This document shows positions 32,770 through 42,775 of a stretch of DNA of 64,000 nucleotides, in pieces (within the stretch, counting starts at the first letter, position 1; each line of letters starts with the position of its first letter). The translations under genes were made by a program, and so were the position numbers. Source of the DNA: Armigeres subalbatus (Eukaryota > Arthropoda > Insecta > Diptera > Culicidae); the NCBI RefSeq assembly GCF_024139115.2, contig NC_085140.1, positions 155,584,452-155,648,451 on the forward strand. The letters are read 5' to 3'. A model generated the notes under the pieces. It ran no database searches and was not told the origin of the DNA. It was given only the letters and a program-made list of their open reading frames with translations.

Positions 32770-32878
32770 ACAAGTGGAGGGTTTTCCGCTTCACGAAATG
32801 TTTTCTCCTTATTAGGGCGGGAATCAAACTCACACTCCATGGCTTGCAAATACGCTTAAGCGACTGACGCCACTAACA
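32770..32878 (-). mobile_element. SINE family 2, truncated copy
   Basis: On the minus strand: GTTAGTGGCGTCAGTCGCTT, GGAGTGTGAGTTTGATTCCC, then GGAGAAAACATTTCGTGAAGC. It matches 42,543-42,775. It has a tRNA-like head with a weakened B box and has lost the 3' part. Confidence 0.7.
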
Positions 32879-33004
32879 TTGCAAATTCCAGAAATTTCCC
32901 GGGTAAATTATAAAGAATTTCCTTCGGGAATCTCGAAGAACTACCTGCGTAAATTTCCAAGGATTTCCTGTTGAAATCCACAGAATTTCACGTTGAAATC
33001 AAAT

Positions 33005-33690
33005 GATTTAACGGGACAGGACCGTTTGTTGTTTGGCCGAATATGTCATGATTACGAAACTCGACTGGCATAAAATCATTTTGCCGAAATAGACATATCG
33101 CCGATAATGTCGTTCGGCCGAACAGGTCATTTGACTGAAAAGTCTTCTAATCGAATAGGTCTTAGCCAAAAAGGCCTGGATGGTCGTTTGGTAGAAAAGG
33201 GCCATTTGGCCGAAACGAACATATAGTGTTGTTTGCCCGAGGTGCCGAAAAGAAATCGTTTGACCGAAAATGCTGCTTGGCCGGATAAGGCCGAAAATGG
33301 TTTGCGACGTACGGGTGAAGATCATACGGCCGAACTGATAATTTGGCCGAAAAAGACGTTTGCTCCGACAGCTCATTTGTTCGAAAATGACGTTTGACGG
33401 AACAGGTCGACGTTTTTCGCCGTATAATCCGATCAGCCGAATAATATTCCCTTCCTGCTAAGCTACCGTTTCGGTCAAATGAAATTTTCGATGACAAGGC
33501 CTATTCGACCAAACGACCTGTTATGGCATACGGCTTTTTCGGCCAAATGACTAGTTTGGTCATACCGCCAAACCATTTTCCACATAAGAATCGTATCGGA
33601 CAAATGAAATTCGGCTAGATAGCTTTCGTCTTAACGTATTATTCGGTCATGTGGTATTCGATCAAATGACTTTCAACCAAACGACCCTTC
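33005..33690. repeat. ~690-bp degenerate TTTGGCCGAAA / GGTCATTTG array
   Basis: Words like GGCCGAAAAGG, TTGGCCGAA, GTTCGGCCG and AGGTCATTTG recur every ~20-30 bases in both orientations. The open minus-strand frames here (Phe/Arg-rich) are by-products of the repeat. Confidence 0.75.
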
Positions 33691-34337
33691 GTCTTTTGAA
33701 AATTTTCTAGTAGAATTTCCGAAGGTTTACTAATAGACAACATAAGGAATTTCACGTAGAAATCCAAAGAAATTCCGTAAAAAATCCAGTTGAAACTCCG
33801 TTGGAAACAGTTTTTGTGAAACTTAAAAAAAAACACAAGGGAATTCTGTTAAATTCGAAGCATGCATGGCAAAGGCACACTCCTAAGCAATTTCCCGTGA
33901 AAATTTTAAAGGAAATTCCCGTGAAAACTTTAGAGCAATTCCTGTTGAAAGTTCGAAAAACTTGGAAGAATCTCCTGGGACAGCTCATTAGATTTTTCCG
34001 GGGAAATTAAAAGGGTTCTCCCGTTAATGTCTAAAAATATCCTGCAAGAAAACTTCACGTTACGAACGTAATAAAAAATCGCCAAGCCATCGCCGACGAT
34101 TATCGGATTGGTGCTGACCTCTAACGGTACTCAGAATCCATTAACGGACCAACGGGATATTTTATTAGATGTTATATAACCAAAATAAGGATTATTTGAG
34201 CAAAAGTCAAATTTTCATCAACAACAAAAAATGGCTCGATTATCCGGAGTGAATTTTTTTTTCAACACTCCGGATAATCGAGTCCGGCCTGTATTGATAT
34301 TTTTCGGTGAACAATAACTATACGCCATTTGTTTTCC

Positions 34338-34385
34338 TGCGTGACGTTTCGGTCTACTACTTTGTCTCGACCATCTTCAGACGCA
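34338..34385 (-). ncRNA. Hammerhead-ribozyme-like motif, palindrome left arm
   Basis: Minus strand: CTGAAGA (34,380-34,374), helix II GGTC (34,372-34,369) with GACC (34,354-34,351), GAAA (34,350-34,347), helix III ACGT, triplet GTC ending at 34,343, and helix I TGCGT (34,385-34,381) with ACGCA (34,342-34,338). Helix III has no loop, so activity would need a dimer. One extra T precedes helix II. Confidence 0.5.
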
Positions 34386-34475
34386 TTTCGATCACCGCAG
34401 CAATTTCCACCTCGTTGTCTGCTGGGCGATCACGTACCACGTACAACGAGGTGGAAATTGCTGCGGTGATCGAAA

Positions 34476-34523
34476 TGCGTCTGAAGATGGTCGAGACAAA
34501 GTAGTAGACCGAAACGTCACGCA
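34476..34523 (+). ncRNA. Hammerhead-ribozyme-like motif, palindrome right arm
   Basis: Plus strand: helix I TGCGT (34,476-34,480) with ACGCA (34,519-34,523), CTGAAGA (34,481-34,487), an extra T (34,488), helix II GGTC (34,489-34,492) with GACC (34,507-34,510), GAAA (34,511-34,514), helix III ACGT (34,514-34,517), and triplet GTC ending at 34,518. Predicted cleavage is between 34,518 and 34,519. All pairings are Watson-Crick. Confidence 0.5.
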
Positions 34524-34584
34524 CGAAAACAAATAGCGTATAGTTATTGTTCATTGAAAAATATTAATAAATCAACCCCATATT

Positions 34585-36951
34585 AAATTATGATTGTTCA
34601 GCTTTACTAAGCAAACGATCTACCATTATTTCAGCCCCATACGCATTATGGTTCTTTCATCTCGTGCTCTTGAATTTTTGACGGAAAAGGGCAATATATC
34701 CCGTGGTGTATTTCAAAATTATCACATGTTTTTATTCCCATTTCCAAAAGCCTGAATCTAGCGTAATAATGTTTGCGCAGTTCTGAAAATTAAGTCGATT
34801 ACTCAGCAAAAGTGATTAAACGATCTGCCATTGATTCATCCCAACTGCAGGTTATGGTTCTCTGAACACGTGCTATTAGTAGAATTCGGCAAAAAAGCAC
34901 GTGGTTTCCAAGATTTCTCAAGGTTGAATAAAAATTTCCATAGCTTTTCCTCTTATTTTTTAAATTTTTGTGTAATTAAATTGCAAAGTTTCGAGAAATA
35001 CCAATTTTTCAGAAGAAGAATTAGAATTTTGAAATATAATTTTGAACAACTCTTAAACATGAATTATGAATTAAAATGATTACCTACCTATAATAAAAAA
35101 AATTTCGGTTTCTGTACAATCAAATTTTACGAACCAGAAGTAGAAGAACCCCGTCTAAAGGTGGGTATGAGTATCAGAGTGTTAACATGATTGTCTACAA
35201 TTGTTATTCTTTCGTTAATCACAAACCTCCTTTGGTATTTAATAGAACGCTGTTCTCATATATGTTGTTCAATACAAACCATCCGTTTTTCTCATCCATG
35301 TTGTAAGTTGCACTGTGATTAACGAAACAGATAGACCAACGAAATTATCCCAGCTCTTCTAAAAAACAAGCAAAACATATTCCTAGAACCTTTTCGAACA
35401 TAGATTAAAATCATGCATGAAAAAGAGTTCGGCAGGATAATATTGCGTTTCACGAGAAATATTCTATTCCAGATTGCTGGATCATATGATGATAATAGAA
35501 AGCTACAATAATCGCAATTAGGGCATAGTGAACATGATATCTTTTTATTTCTAATGAACATAAAATTCGTTGTTAACCATCCGTTTTATCCAGTATGAAC
35601 ATGTCAGTCGTTTTTATTCTAGGAAAACCTGCACTGCAATTTTAGCGAATACAAATGAGAACATTGTAACTTTCGTAATTTATATTTACTCTCCTCTTAC
35701 ATTGCTGAGCTTGCAACTTGCAAACAAATAATATTAACGCTCTTCGTTTGATGTTATACGCTGGTCGCGAAATAAAGCAAATGTTTTACGTCAAAAGTTT
35801 ATTAAAATACAGAACACTAATGAAAAATACACAACGAAGAAAGAAGTGCTGGCGAAACTTTAACTTCAAAACGGGAATGTCTGAAGTGTTTTCAGACGAT
35901 GTGCCATGGCGTGACTAAACAACTTTGGTTCTACTATAGTCCAACCAAACAAAGATGGGAACACTCAATAACTGCTAATAAGCGCACTTACCAACTTGAA
36001 GTGAGTCCGAAGAAAGGTTTATTTTATTATCGGTTCACTGAAAGACACGCACTCTATTTATCTTGTGCCGAGCCTAAAAGTTAATTGAATCGTACACATC
36101 CATTAACACTAACTGCACTGCACAAGGATAGATCATTAGAAGCACCTTGATGGCTGTATCCACCATAAAAACCAGGACCGAAGAAGAAATTTCACTTTCA
36201 CTTTACGACCGAGATGATAAGCACTTAAATCGAACGCCCAAACCATCCATTGTAAAATTTATAGACACTGTAATTGAACGGATTCCATCTGGCAGCCACC
36301 AATCATTTTAATCGAAATCATTCACAAATTCAATGGCCTCTTCTCTGTCATTCCAATACTCTGAAGTCGGGCTTTAAACTATTCACTTTATTCTCTTCAA
36401 ATCGTCTTCATTAGAGACACCACGACAATCAATACTTTAAATATTTTCCCGCCGTCACGATAAATCTCATGTAAGTTATATCTCCTTTAGGTACATAAAA
36501 TCTTAAAGCCATCTCCAGCATTTATAAACACTTACGAAGCACCGCACGAACACGAGATTGAATCGAAATCGAAGAGTTAGTCCACACTTCCACGCAAACG
36601 ACCGACCGACTGCTCTCGACACAATCTGAAGGAAAACTGAATGAAATGCTCCACCGTGCAATGTATTTTGATCGACAGCGATGGTACGTCGGTAACCACC
36701 CATCCGTATCACCCGGCCACCGTTTGCCACCCACTTGCGGGTGAATTTGTATCCTCACGATAACTCGTCGTCGTCGTCGTCTGGGTAAAACAAGTTAAGG
36801 GGCAAACGTTTCACACGCTCGAACACCTGAGAACAAACGACAGATTGCCGAACCACCACAACATATCGGGGAGCACGACAAGGACGAGCATCCTCATGCG
36901 ACGCGATGTATTCCGGTACTGACGGCCAGCTTGTTGGCACTGTTCAGATGC
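34585..36951. other. Mostly unassigned; a higher-GC stretch at 36,500-36,950
   Basis: Two loosely similar stretches (34,600-34,700 and 34,790-34,900, sharing AACGATCTNCCATT and TATGGTTCT) suggest an old tandem duplication. The 36,500-36,950 part has higher GC, CGACCGACCGACTG and a GTCGTCGTCGTC run, and no known repeat. It could be an untranslated or promoter region of a host gene, but no exon is convincing. Confidence 0.35.
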
Positions 36952-37367
36952 TGCACGCCCGTTTGAAACCACTCAAAATTGAGTGGAAAACCACTCACTT
37001 TCAGTAAAAGTGGAACAACTCAAAAATTGAGTGAACCAATGTTTACTCATTTTTGAGTAAAGACCGAAAGATGTCAAAAAATGACTAAAATCTACTCAAA
37101 TTATTTATCGAAGGAAATAGAATTATGATTACTTTTCACTCAAATTTAAGTGAAGAAATATTTTTATGAATCATTGCAATTTTCCAATAAAATAATAAAT
37201 AATGTGTGAAAAAAGAGCAATCTTGATCATTTATTTAAACCAAAAACCCAGATTTATCCACCTAGCGGTGATGGTGCCTTTCTCGTTCGTTCAAAAGGTT
37301 TGGAAAAATCTAAAATAACACCAATATGTGTTAGGAAATTATTTTGCGCTTTTTAGTGGAATGTCTT

Positions 37368-37434
37368 CACTTGTCAAAAGACGAATTTGTTAATTCCACC
37401 ATTGGGATTGTACAAACTCGTCTTATGACAAGTG
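37368..37434 (+). repeat. TCATAAGACGAGTTTGT hairpin family, copy 3
   Basis: CACTTGTCAAAAGACGAATT ... AAACTCGTCTTATGACAAGT is the same foldback as at 20,806-20,915, with upstream TTTTTAGTGGAATG also shared. The arms have diverged more here. Confidence 0.7.
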
Positions 37435-37685
37435 ATCAATATGTGGTTTGGTCTTATTTTTCATATTTGTTTACAGGCATAACAAAATTTCTCGCAAAAC
37501 GCAACTTGTTGCAAACAAAACGAATGAGCATAAGTGCAAAAAATGGCATTTAATTTTGTAGTTTAAAATTAGTATTTTCGCCATAACTTCTGACCCAATT
37601 GTACGATCCAGCCAAGTTTAAGTTTCTATAGGAAACAATGGGACAAGATTCTGCGTCGAATGCAATCTGTTGCGAGCGACCTGAG

Positions 37686-37782
37686 AAGCACACATATTGC
37701 ACATCAATCACAGTAACTTATATATGACCGGATTTATTCACAATATGGTTACTGCAACCAGATTTGTTCAACTTGTGTTGCT
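37686..37782. mobile_element. ~97-bp MITE, second copy of the AGCA..TTGTGTTGCT family
   Basis: It starts AAGCACACATATTGC and ends CAACTTGTGTTGCTT, matching 21,537-21,635, and interrupts an early unit of the ~166-bp satellite. Confidence 0.6.
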
Positions 37783-37959
37783 TGGGGAATAGATGAAGTC
37801 TAAGTGCTAAAAAAGTGAGCTAGACTTTTTTAAACTCTTTTTCACAATAAATAGTTATTTGACCATAACTTCTAAGTCCATAGTCCGATCTGTTCACGTG
37901 AGGTGACCATGTTATTCAAATGGGGCTATACGACTCTTCTCACGTCATTCGGGCAATCT

Positions 37960-40047
37960 CACGTCACTCCACTCGCAGAATAAGCCTAAATGAGAAATTC
38001 TGCGTCGAATGCAATTTAATGCGAGCAAATCGGTTGAGGAAAAGTGCCTGAAAAATAATAGCGATTTTTCCATAAAAAATGGTATAATTTTCGATCCCAT
38101 AGTCCGATATGGTCAATTTTCAATAGGAAACAATGGGACAGGATTCTGCGTCGAATGCAACTTGTTGCGAGCAAATCGGTTGTGGATAAGTGCCCGAAAA
38201 ATGAGTGACATTTTTACGCGACTTTTCGTATGAATTTGTATTTTGGCCATAACTTCCGATCCCATAGTCCGATCTGGCCAATTTCGAATAGGAAACAATG
38301 GGACAGGATTCTGCGTCGAATGCAACTTGTTGCGAGCAAATCGGTTGAGGATAAGTGCCCGAAAAATGAGTGACATTTTTACGCGATTTTTTCGTATGAA
38401 TTTGTATTTTGGCCATAACATCCGATCCCATAGTCCGATCTGGCCAATTTCAAATAGGAAACAATGGGACAGGATTCTGCATCGAATGCAACTTGTTGCG
38501 AGCCAATCGGGTGAGAATAAGTTCCCGAAAAATGAGTGACATTTTCTACGCGATTTTTCGTATGAATTTGTATTTTGGCCATAACTTCTGATGCCATAGT
38601 CCGATCTGACCAATTTCAAATAGGTAACAATGGGACAAGATTCTGCGTCGAATGCAACTTGTTGCGAGCAAATCGGTTGAGGATAAGTGCTCGAAAAATG
38701 AGTGACATTTTTACGCGATTTTTCGTATGAATTTGTATTTTGGCCATAACTTCTGATCCCATAGTCCGATCTGACCAATTTCAAATAGGAAACAATGGGA
38801 CAGGATTCTGTGTCGAATGCAACTTGTTGCGAGCAAATCGGTTGGGGATAAGTGCTCGAAAAATGAGTGACATTTTTTACGCGATTTTTTCGTATGAATT
38901 TGTATTTTGGCCATAACTTCTGATCCCATAATCCGATCTGACCAATTTCAAATAGGAAACAATGGGACAAGATTCTGCGTCGAATGCAACTTGTTGCGAG
39001 CAAATCGGTTGAGGATAAGTGCCCGAAAAATGAGTGACATTTTTTACGCGATTTTTTCGTATGAATTTGTATTTTGGCCATAACTTCTGATCCCATAGTC
39101 TGATCTGGCCAATTTCAAATAGGAAACAATGGGACAGGATTCTGCGTCGAATGCAACTTGTTGCGAGCAAATCGGTTGAGGATAAGTGCCCGAAAAATGA
39201 GTGATATTTTTTACGCGATTTTTTCGTATGAATTTGTATTTTGGCCATAACTTCTGATCCCATAGTCCGATCTGACCACTTTCCGCTAGGAAACACTGAG
39301 ACAGGATTTTGCATCGAATGCAACTTGTTGCGAGCAAATCGGTTGAGAATAAGTTCCCGAAAAATGAGTGACATTTTTACGCCATTTTTTCGTATGAATT
39401 TGTATTTTGGCCATAACTTCTGATCCATAGTCCGATCTGACCAATTTCAAATAGGAAACAATGGGACAGGATTCTGTGTCGAATGCAACTTGTTGCGAGC
39501 AAATCAGTTGAGGATAAGTGCTCGAAAAATGAGTGACATTTTTACGCGATTTTTTCGTATGATTTTGTATTTTGGCCATAACTTCTGATCCCATAGTCCG
39601 ATCTGACCAATTTCAAATAGGGAAACAATGGGACAGGATTCTGTGTCGAATGCAACTTGTTGCGAGCAAATCGGTTGAGGATAAGTGCTCGAAAAATGAG
39701 TGACATATTTTACGCGATTTTTCGTATGAATTTGTATTTTGGCCATAACTTCTGATCCCATAATCCGATCTGACCAATTTCAAATAGGAAACAATGGGAC
39801 AGGATTCTGCGTCGATTGCAACTTGTTTGCGAGCAAATCAGTTGAGGATAAGTACCCAAAAAATGAGTGACATTTTTACGCGATTTTTTCGTATGAATTT
39901 GTATTTTGGCCATAACTTCTGATCCCATAGTCCAATCTGGCCAATTTCAAATAGGAAACAATGGGACAGGATTCTGCGTCGAATGCAACTTGTTGTGAGC
40001 AAATCGGTTGAGGATAAGTGCCTGAAAAATGAGTGACATTTTGAGTA
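37960..40047 (-). repeat. ~166-bp satellite array, about 12 contiguous units
   Basis: The unit (plus strand) contains GGGACAGGATTCTGCGTCGA, ATGCAACTTGTTGCGAGCAA, AAAATGAGTGACATTTTTAC, TTTTGGCCATAACTTCTGAT and CCCATAGTCCGATCTGACC. The CTGCGTCGAATGCAAC block recurs at roughly 38,140, 38,306, 38,474, 38,637, 38,803, 38,970 and so on to about 39,970, with two outlying diverged units near 37,650 and 37,995. The long minus-strand frame 38,113-39,096 (327 codons) exists only because the unit lacks stops in that register over several repeats. It is not a gene candidate. Confidence 0.95.
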
Positions 40048-40052
40048 GTTTT

Positions 40053-40075
40053 GCACACACACACACATACACACA

Positions 40076-40113
<38 letters not shown>
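40053..40113. repeat. (CA)n microsatellite
   Basis: About 60 bases of CA with a few CATA interruptions, at the position where every family copy has a GT-rich tract. Confidence 0.95.
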
Positions 40114-40121
<8 letters not shown>

Positions 40122-41025
40122 TCACCTCGATTCGTCGAACTGAGTCGATTGGTATATAACACTATGGGTCTCCGGGCCTTCTATAAAAAGTTTGTTTTTG
40201 GAGCGATCATATAGCCTTTACCGTATACTTAGTATACGAGAAAGGCAAAAAAGATTACAAATTGTTTCCATTAATGACTGCATCAAGTGCACATAATCGA
40301 TTTAAAATTTGGCGTATTCGTCGGTTCTGCCTCTATTCTTTGTCCTCCAGCCCCGTCACCCGAATGGACCAACGTGAAAACTTCGGGAATTCTGCCAGAC
40401 TTTGACCCCGTTGTCATACATGGTTACCTGTCTTCCGGGATTGCCATAATCGGTAATATTGATTATGGGAGCAGTGGTTGGCGGATGTTGGCGCTGATAT
40501 CGTCCTTCCAGTTTCGTGAATTCGTTATTATGGATTCGTTTATTTCCCAGAATAAGGAAGAACTGAAATGGATAAAGTTAGAATAAGAAATCTTACACTA
40601 TATAAGTTGATTTTATTTTACTTTCAGCAACAAGAAGTTCGCACCAACTGGTCTTCCATAGACTGACTTCTATGCTTCGCCGGTCTGCAATATCGAGAGA
40701 TTAAAATATATTTTAATCATTATGAGGATATTTTAAGCTTCTTCTTGTACCACTTACCTTTGACATCCAGCCAGATATTAACTTATTTCAAATTTATTCT
40801 TAATTTCAGTAAGACTTATTTTAAAACTAACAATTCGTTATGTCCTCACTTCAATGTTATTGACTTGGAATTTTCACTCAATTTATTTTTTCAGCTTTCC
40901 TAAAAAATATGACTATATATTACGCAATTCATAAAATTAATTTACTCATTTTTTGACATATAACACGAATTTACAAAATTGAGTAGAACTTAAACAAAAA
41001 TTGAGTGGAATCTAACGGGCGTGTG

Positions 41026-41394
41026 GATTTCTTTCGTTCACTTCCGTTGCGCGGTACAATGTTGCCAGGATGTTTCTTGGGATGCATATGAAATATTAGC
41101 TGACCCGGTAGACATCCTTCTGAATAGCAGGCGAGAATGAGCGTTGTGAATTGTCCACGCACAATTCTCAAAGGTATAGATCTCAATTTGAATTTTTCAA
41201 TTTTACTCGTGTTTTTATGAACATGTCGGAAATAATAACGAACGTATTTGCGGAAGGAATGAAGAGAATTCACCCAGCCGTTTTCAAGTTAAGCAGGTAC
41301 GATCCCAAACCAATTATATATAAGAAGCAGAAGATGAGTCATCCAATAGGATTCCTTAATAAGAATCCTTAATTGACAGATACATAATACATGT
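41026..41394. other. Spacer, possible gene remnant unassigned
   Basis: A short plus frame (41,151-41,372) contains IITNVFAEGMKRIHPAVFKL, which looks protein-like, but there is no start context, splice site or domain I recognise. Confidence 0.25.
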
Positions 41395-41808
41395 TACTAC
41401 TTTCGGAAGAATTGTCATAGGAACTTCTGGAGGAAATGGTGAAGGAACTTCGGGAGGAATGTCCAGAAGAATTACTGATGGAGCTTCCGGAGGAATTCCC
41501 GAAGGAACATCCGGAGGAATTCTCGAAGGAGCTTCCGGAGGAATGCCCGTAGGAATTACCCGAGGAACTTACGGAAGAAATTTCCGAATGAATTTCCGGT
41601 AGAACTTTCAGAGAAATCCCGGAAGAAATACCAAAGGAAATCTTGAAGGTACTACCAGACGTACTTGCGGAGGAACTTTCAGAGGAATTGCCAAGAGAAC
41701 ATCCTGAAGAAATACCGGAGGAACAATAGGAGAAATTCCTGAAGAAATTCCCGGAAGAACTTTTGGTGCGATTGCCGGAGTAATTCTCGGAGGAACTGAA
41801 GAGATAGA
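41395..41808. repeat. Minisatellite, ~24-30-bp unit (GGAGGAATTCCCGAAGGAACTTC-like)
   Basis: Degenerate GGAACTTCCGGAGGAAT words repeat across the interval. The minus strand is open for 179 codons (41,369-41,908) as a Ser/Gly-rich run of the type SSGNSSGSS, produced by the repeat. No signal peptide or start context supports a gene. Confidence 0.8.
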
Positions 41809-42034
41809 AGTAATTGGTTCCTAAATACACATATCGAGCGTTGGAACTAGCGCAACAAAATTTCTCGATCTGTTTATTTATTCGTAATGTAACGATACGA
41901 AAATTCAAATAAACCTAATGCCTTAGGTGACGTAACGAGATGTTATGGTGATTGAGTAGTTATAATCGATCAGATCTGACCATTTCTTCTTTGTCATCGC
42001 TTTAAAATCCCGCGTAGAGACTTAACTGGATGGA

Positions 42035-42298
42035 GATTCGCTGCTACAAAGCAAGATCATGCTGAAGGTGGCTGGGTTCGATTCCCGGTCCAGTTTAGGG
42101 AGTTCTGGGGTTGGAAATTTTCTCGACTTCCATGGGCATAAAACAATCATCATATTAGCCTCATGATATGCGAATGCAAAAATGGTAACTTGGTTGAGAA
42201 ACCGCGCAGTTAAAAATGTGGAAGTGCTTAATGAATACTAAGCTGCAAGGCGGCAATGTCCCAGTGGTGGATGTAATGCCAATAAGAAGAAGAAGATT
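42035..42298 (+). mobile_element. SINE family 1, diverged copy
   Basis: It has GCTGCTACAAAGCAAGATCA, the box GGTTCGATTCC, CTCGACTTCCATGGGCATAA, and the end GATGTAATGCCAATAAGAAG. The tRNA-like 5' start is lost, and it has more substitutions than 27,767-28,058. Confidence 0.85.
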
Positions 42299-42542
42299 AT
42301 CAGTAATTGGACTTATCTGAATTAGGACTACATCATTTTTAAGAATTCCAAATGATGTAGATCTATTCGAACACAATTTTCTCTATAAGTTTGGTTGCTA
42401 TTGGGAAGAAACTTATTCAGTCTTTGTAAAAATTCTATTAGTCCAGTCCCGAAAGGTTAAAAAGCACTCCACTGATTTGAAAAGCAAAATGCCGGATAGA
42501 TTAGATAAAGCCTAAAAATCGCAACGTAGTTTCCTGTTATTT

Positions 42543-42775
42543 GTGGGCTTCGTGGCCTTGCGGTTAGCGACGTCAATCGTCTAGACGCATGTGCTGTGGA
42601 GTGTAGGTTCGATTCCAGCCCCGTAAGGAGAAAACTTTTCGTAAAGCGAAAAGTTCTCCATTGGTCCACTGGTTGTTGCGTAAATGTCCAGTCCGTTGTC
42701 TCATGCTAGATGTTAAGTCTTCAGTCTGTGCAACCTCTGGTCGAAGACGGTGATTCTGTCTTTTTTTTTATTAAA
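42543..42775 (+). mobile_element. SINE family 2, tRNA-derived, near full-length
   Basis: The tRNA-like head is GGCTTCGTGGCCTTGCGGTT (A-box-like) and GTAGGTTCGATTCCAGCC (B box). A non-tRNA body follows (GTAAAGCGAAAAGTTCTCC, GTGCAACCTCTGGTCGAAGA), with a T-rich tail near 42,762-42,771. A truncated copy is at 32,770-32,878. Confidence 0.75.

Larger units (their letters stand above)
31581..34291. mobile_element. 2.7-kb pogo-like non-autonomous element, TA duplication
   Basis: The termini are perfect 24-bp inverted repeats beginning CAGGCCGGACTCGATTATCC, flanked by TA at 31,579-31,580 and 34,292-34,293. A CAG.. start with TA duplication and CTCGATTATCCGG-like ends resembles pogo/Tigger elements. 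Subterminal copies of GGCTCGATTAACCGGAG (31,602-31,660) and TCGATTATCCGGAG (34,234-34,248) probably bind transposase. The interior has no transposase frame. It contains two MITEs, a SINE piece, a GGCCGAA array and degenerate AATTTCC..GGAAATT words (32,880-33,005, 33,690-34,070). The flanks, joined without the element, restore a continuous palindrome arm. Confidence 0.85.
34303..34558. repeat. 256-bp palindrome with two outward-facing hammerhead-like motifs
   Basis: Arms 34,303-34,418 and 34,443-34,558 are near-perfect reverse complements around a 24-base loop. The inner arm end is CAATTTCCACCTCGTTGT. Translated short frames on the two strands are almost the same protein, as expected for a palindrome. 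The symmetry originally extended further: the right flank (34,559-34,584) still mirrors the left flank, which now lies beyond the pogo-like insertion at 31,565-31,580. Confidence 0.9.
37243..40248 (-). repeat. Dispersed GCCTTTCTCGTA family, expanded 3-kb copy
   Basis: On the minus strand it starts TTTTGCCTTTCTCGTATACT near 40,248, passes CGGAGACCCATAGTGTTATA and GACGAATCGAGGTGATGTCT, a long GT run (40,053-40,113), then about a dozen ~166-bp units, and ends CGAGAAAGGCACCATCACCG then CTAGGTGGATAAATCTGGG near 37,243. Other copies in the window hold one unit, so the array expanded within this copy. Confidence 0.8.
36954..41023. mobile_element. CAC-ended element with TG duplication, split by the satellite element
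   Basis: The left end is CACGCCCGTTTGAAACCACT; the reverse complement of the right end is CACGCCCGTTAGATTCCACT. Both are flanked by TG (36,952-36,953 and 41,024-41,025). Near both ends lie many short palindromic words of the type ACTCAAAATTGAGT (36,968-37,150 and 40,940-41,010). CAC ends, a 2-bp duplication and dense subterminal repeats fit CACTA/CMC-type elements; this is inference. The middle is occupied by the repeat at 37,243-40,248. The frame 40,287-40,586 between the repeat and the right end has no recognised domain. Confidence 0.7.

Noticed and set aside
33008..33497. Overlapping 111- and 122-codon minus frames rich in Phe and Arg
   Set aside because: Produced by the GGCCGAA word array; no domain and no start context.
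38113..39096. 327-codon minus-strand open frame
   Set aside because: It lies entirely within the ~166-bp satellite, and its protein repeats with the DNA unit. No start context or domain.
37960..40047. CRISPR-like array
   Set aside because: Units are contiguous ~166-bp repeats without spacers, in a eukaryotic transposon context.
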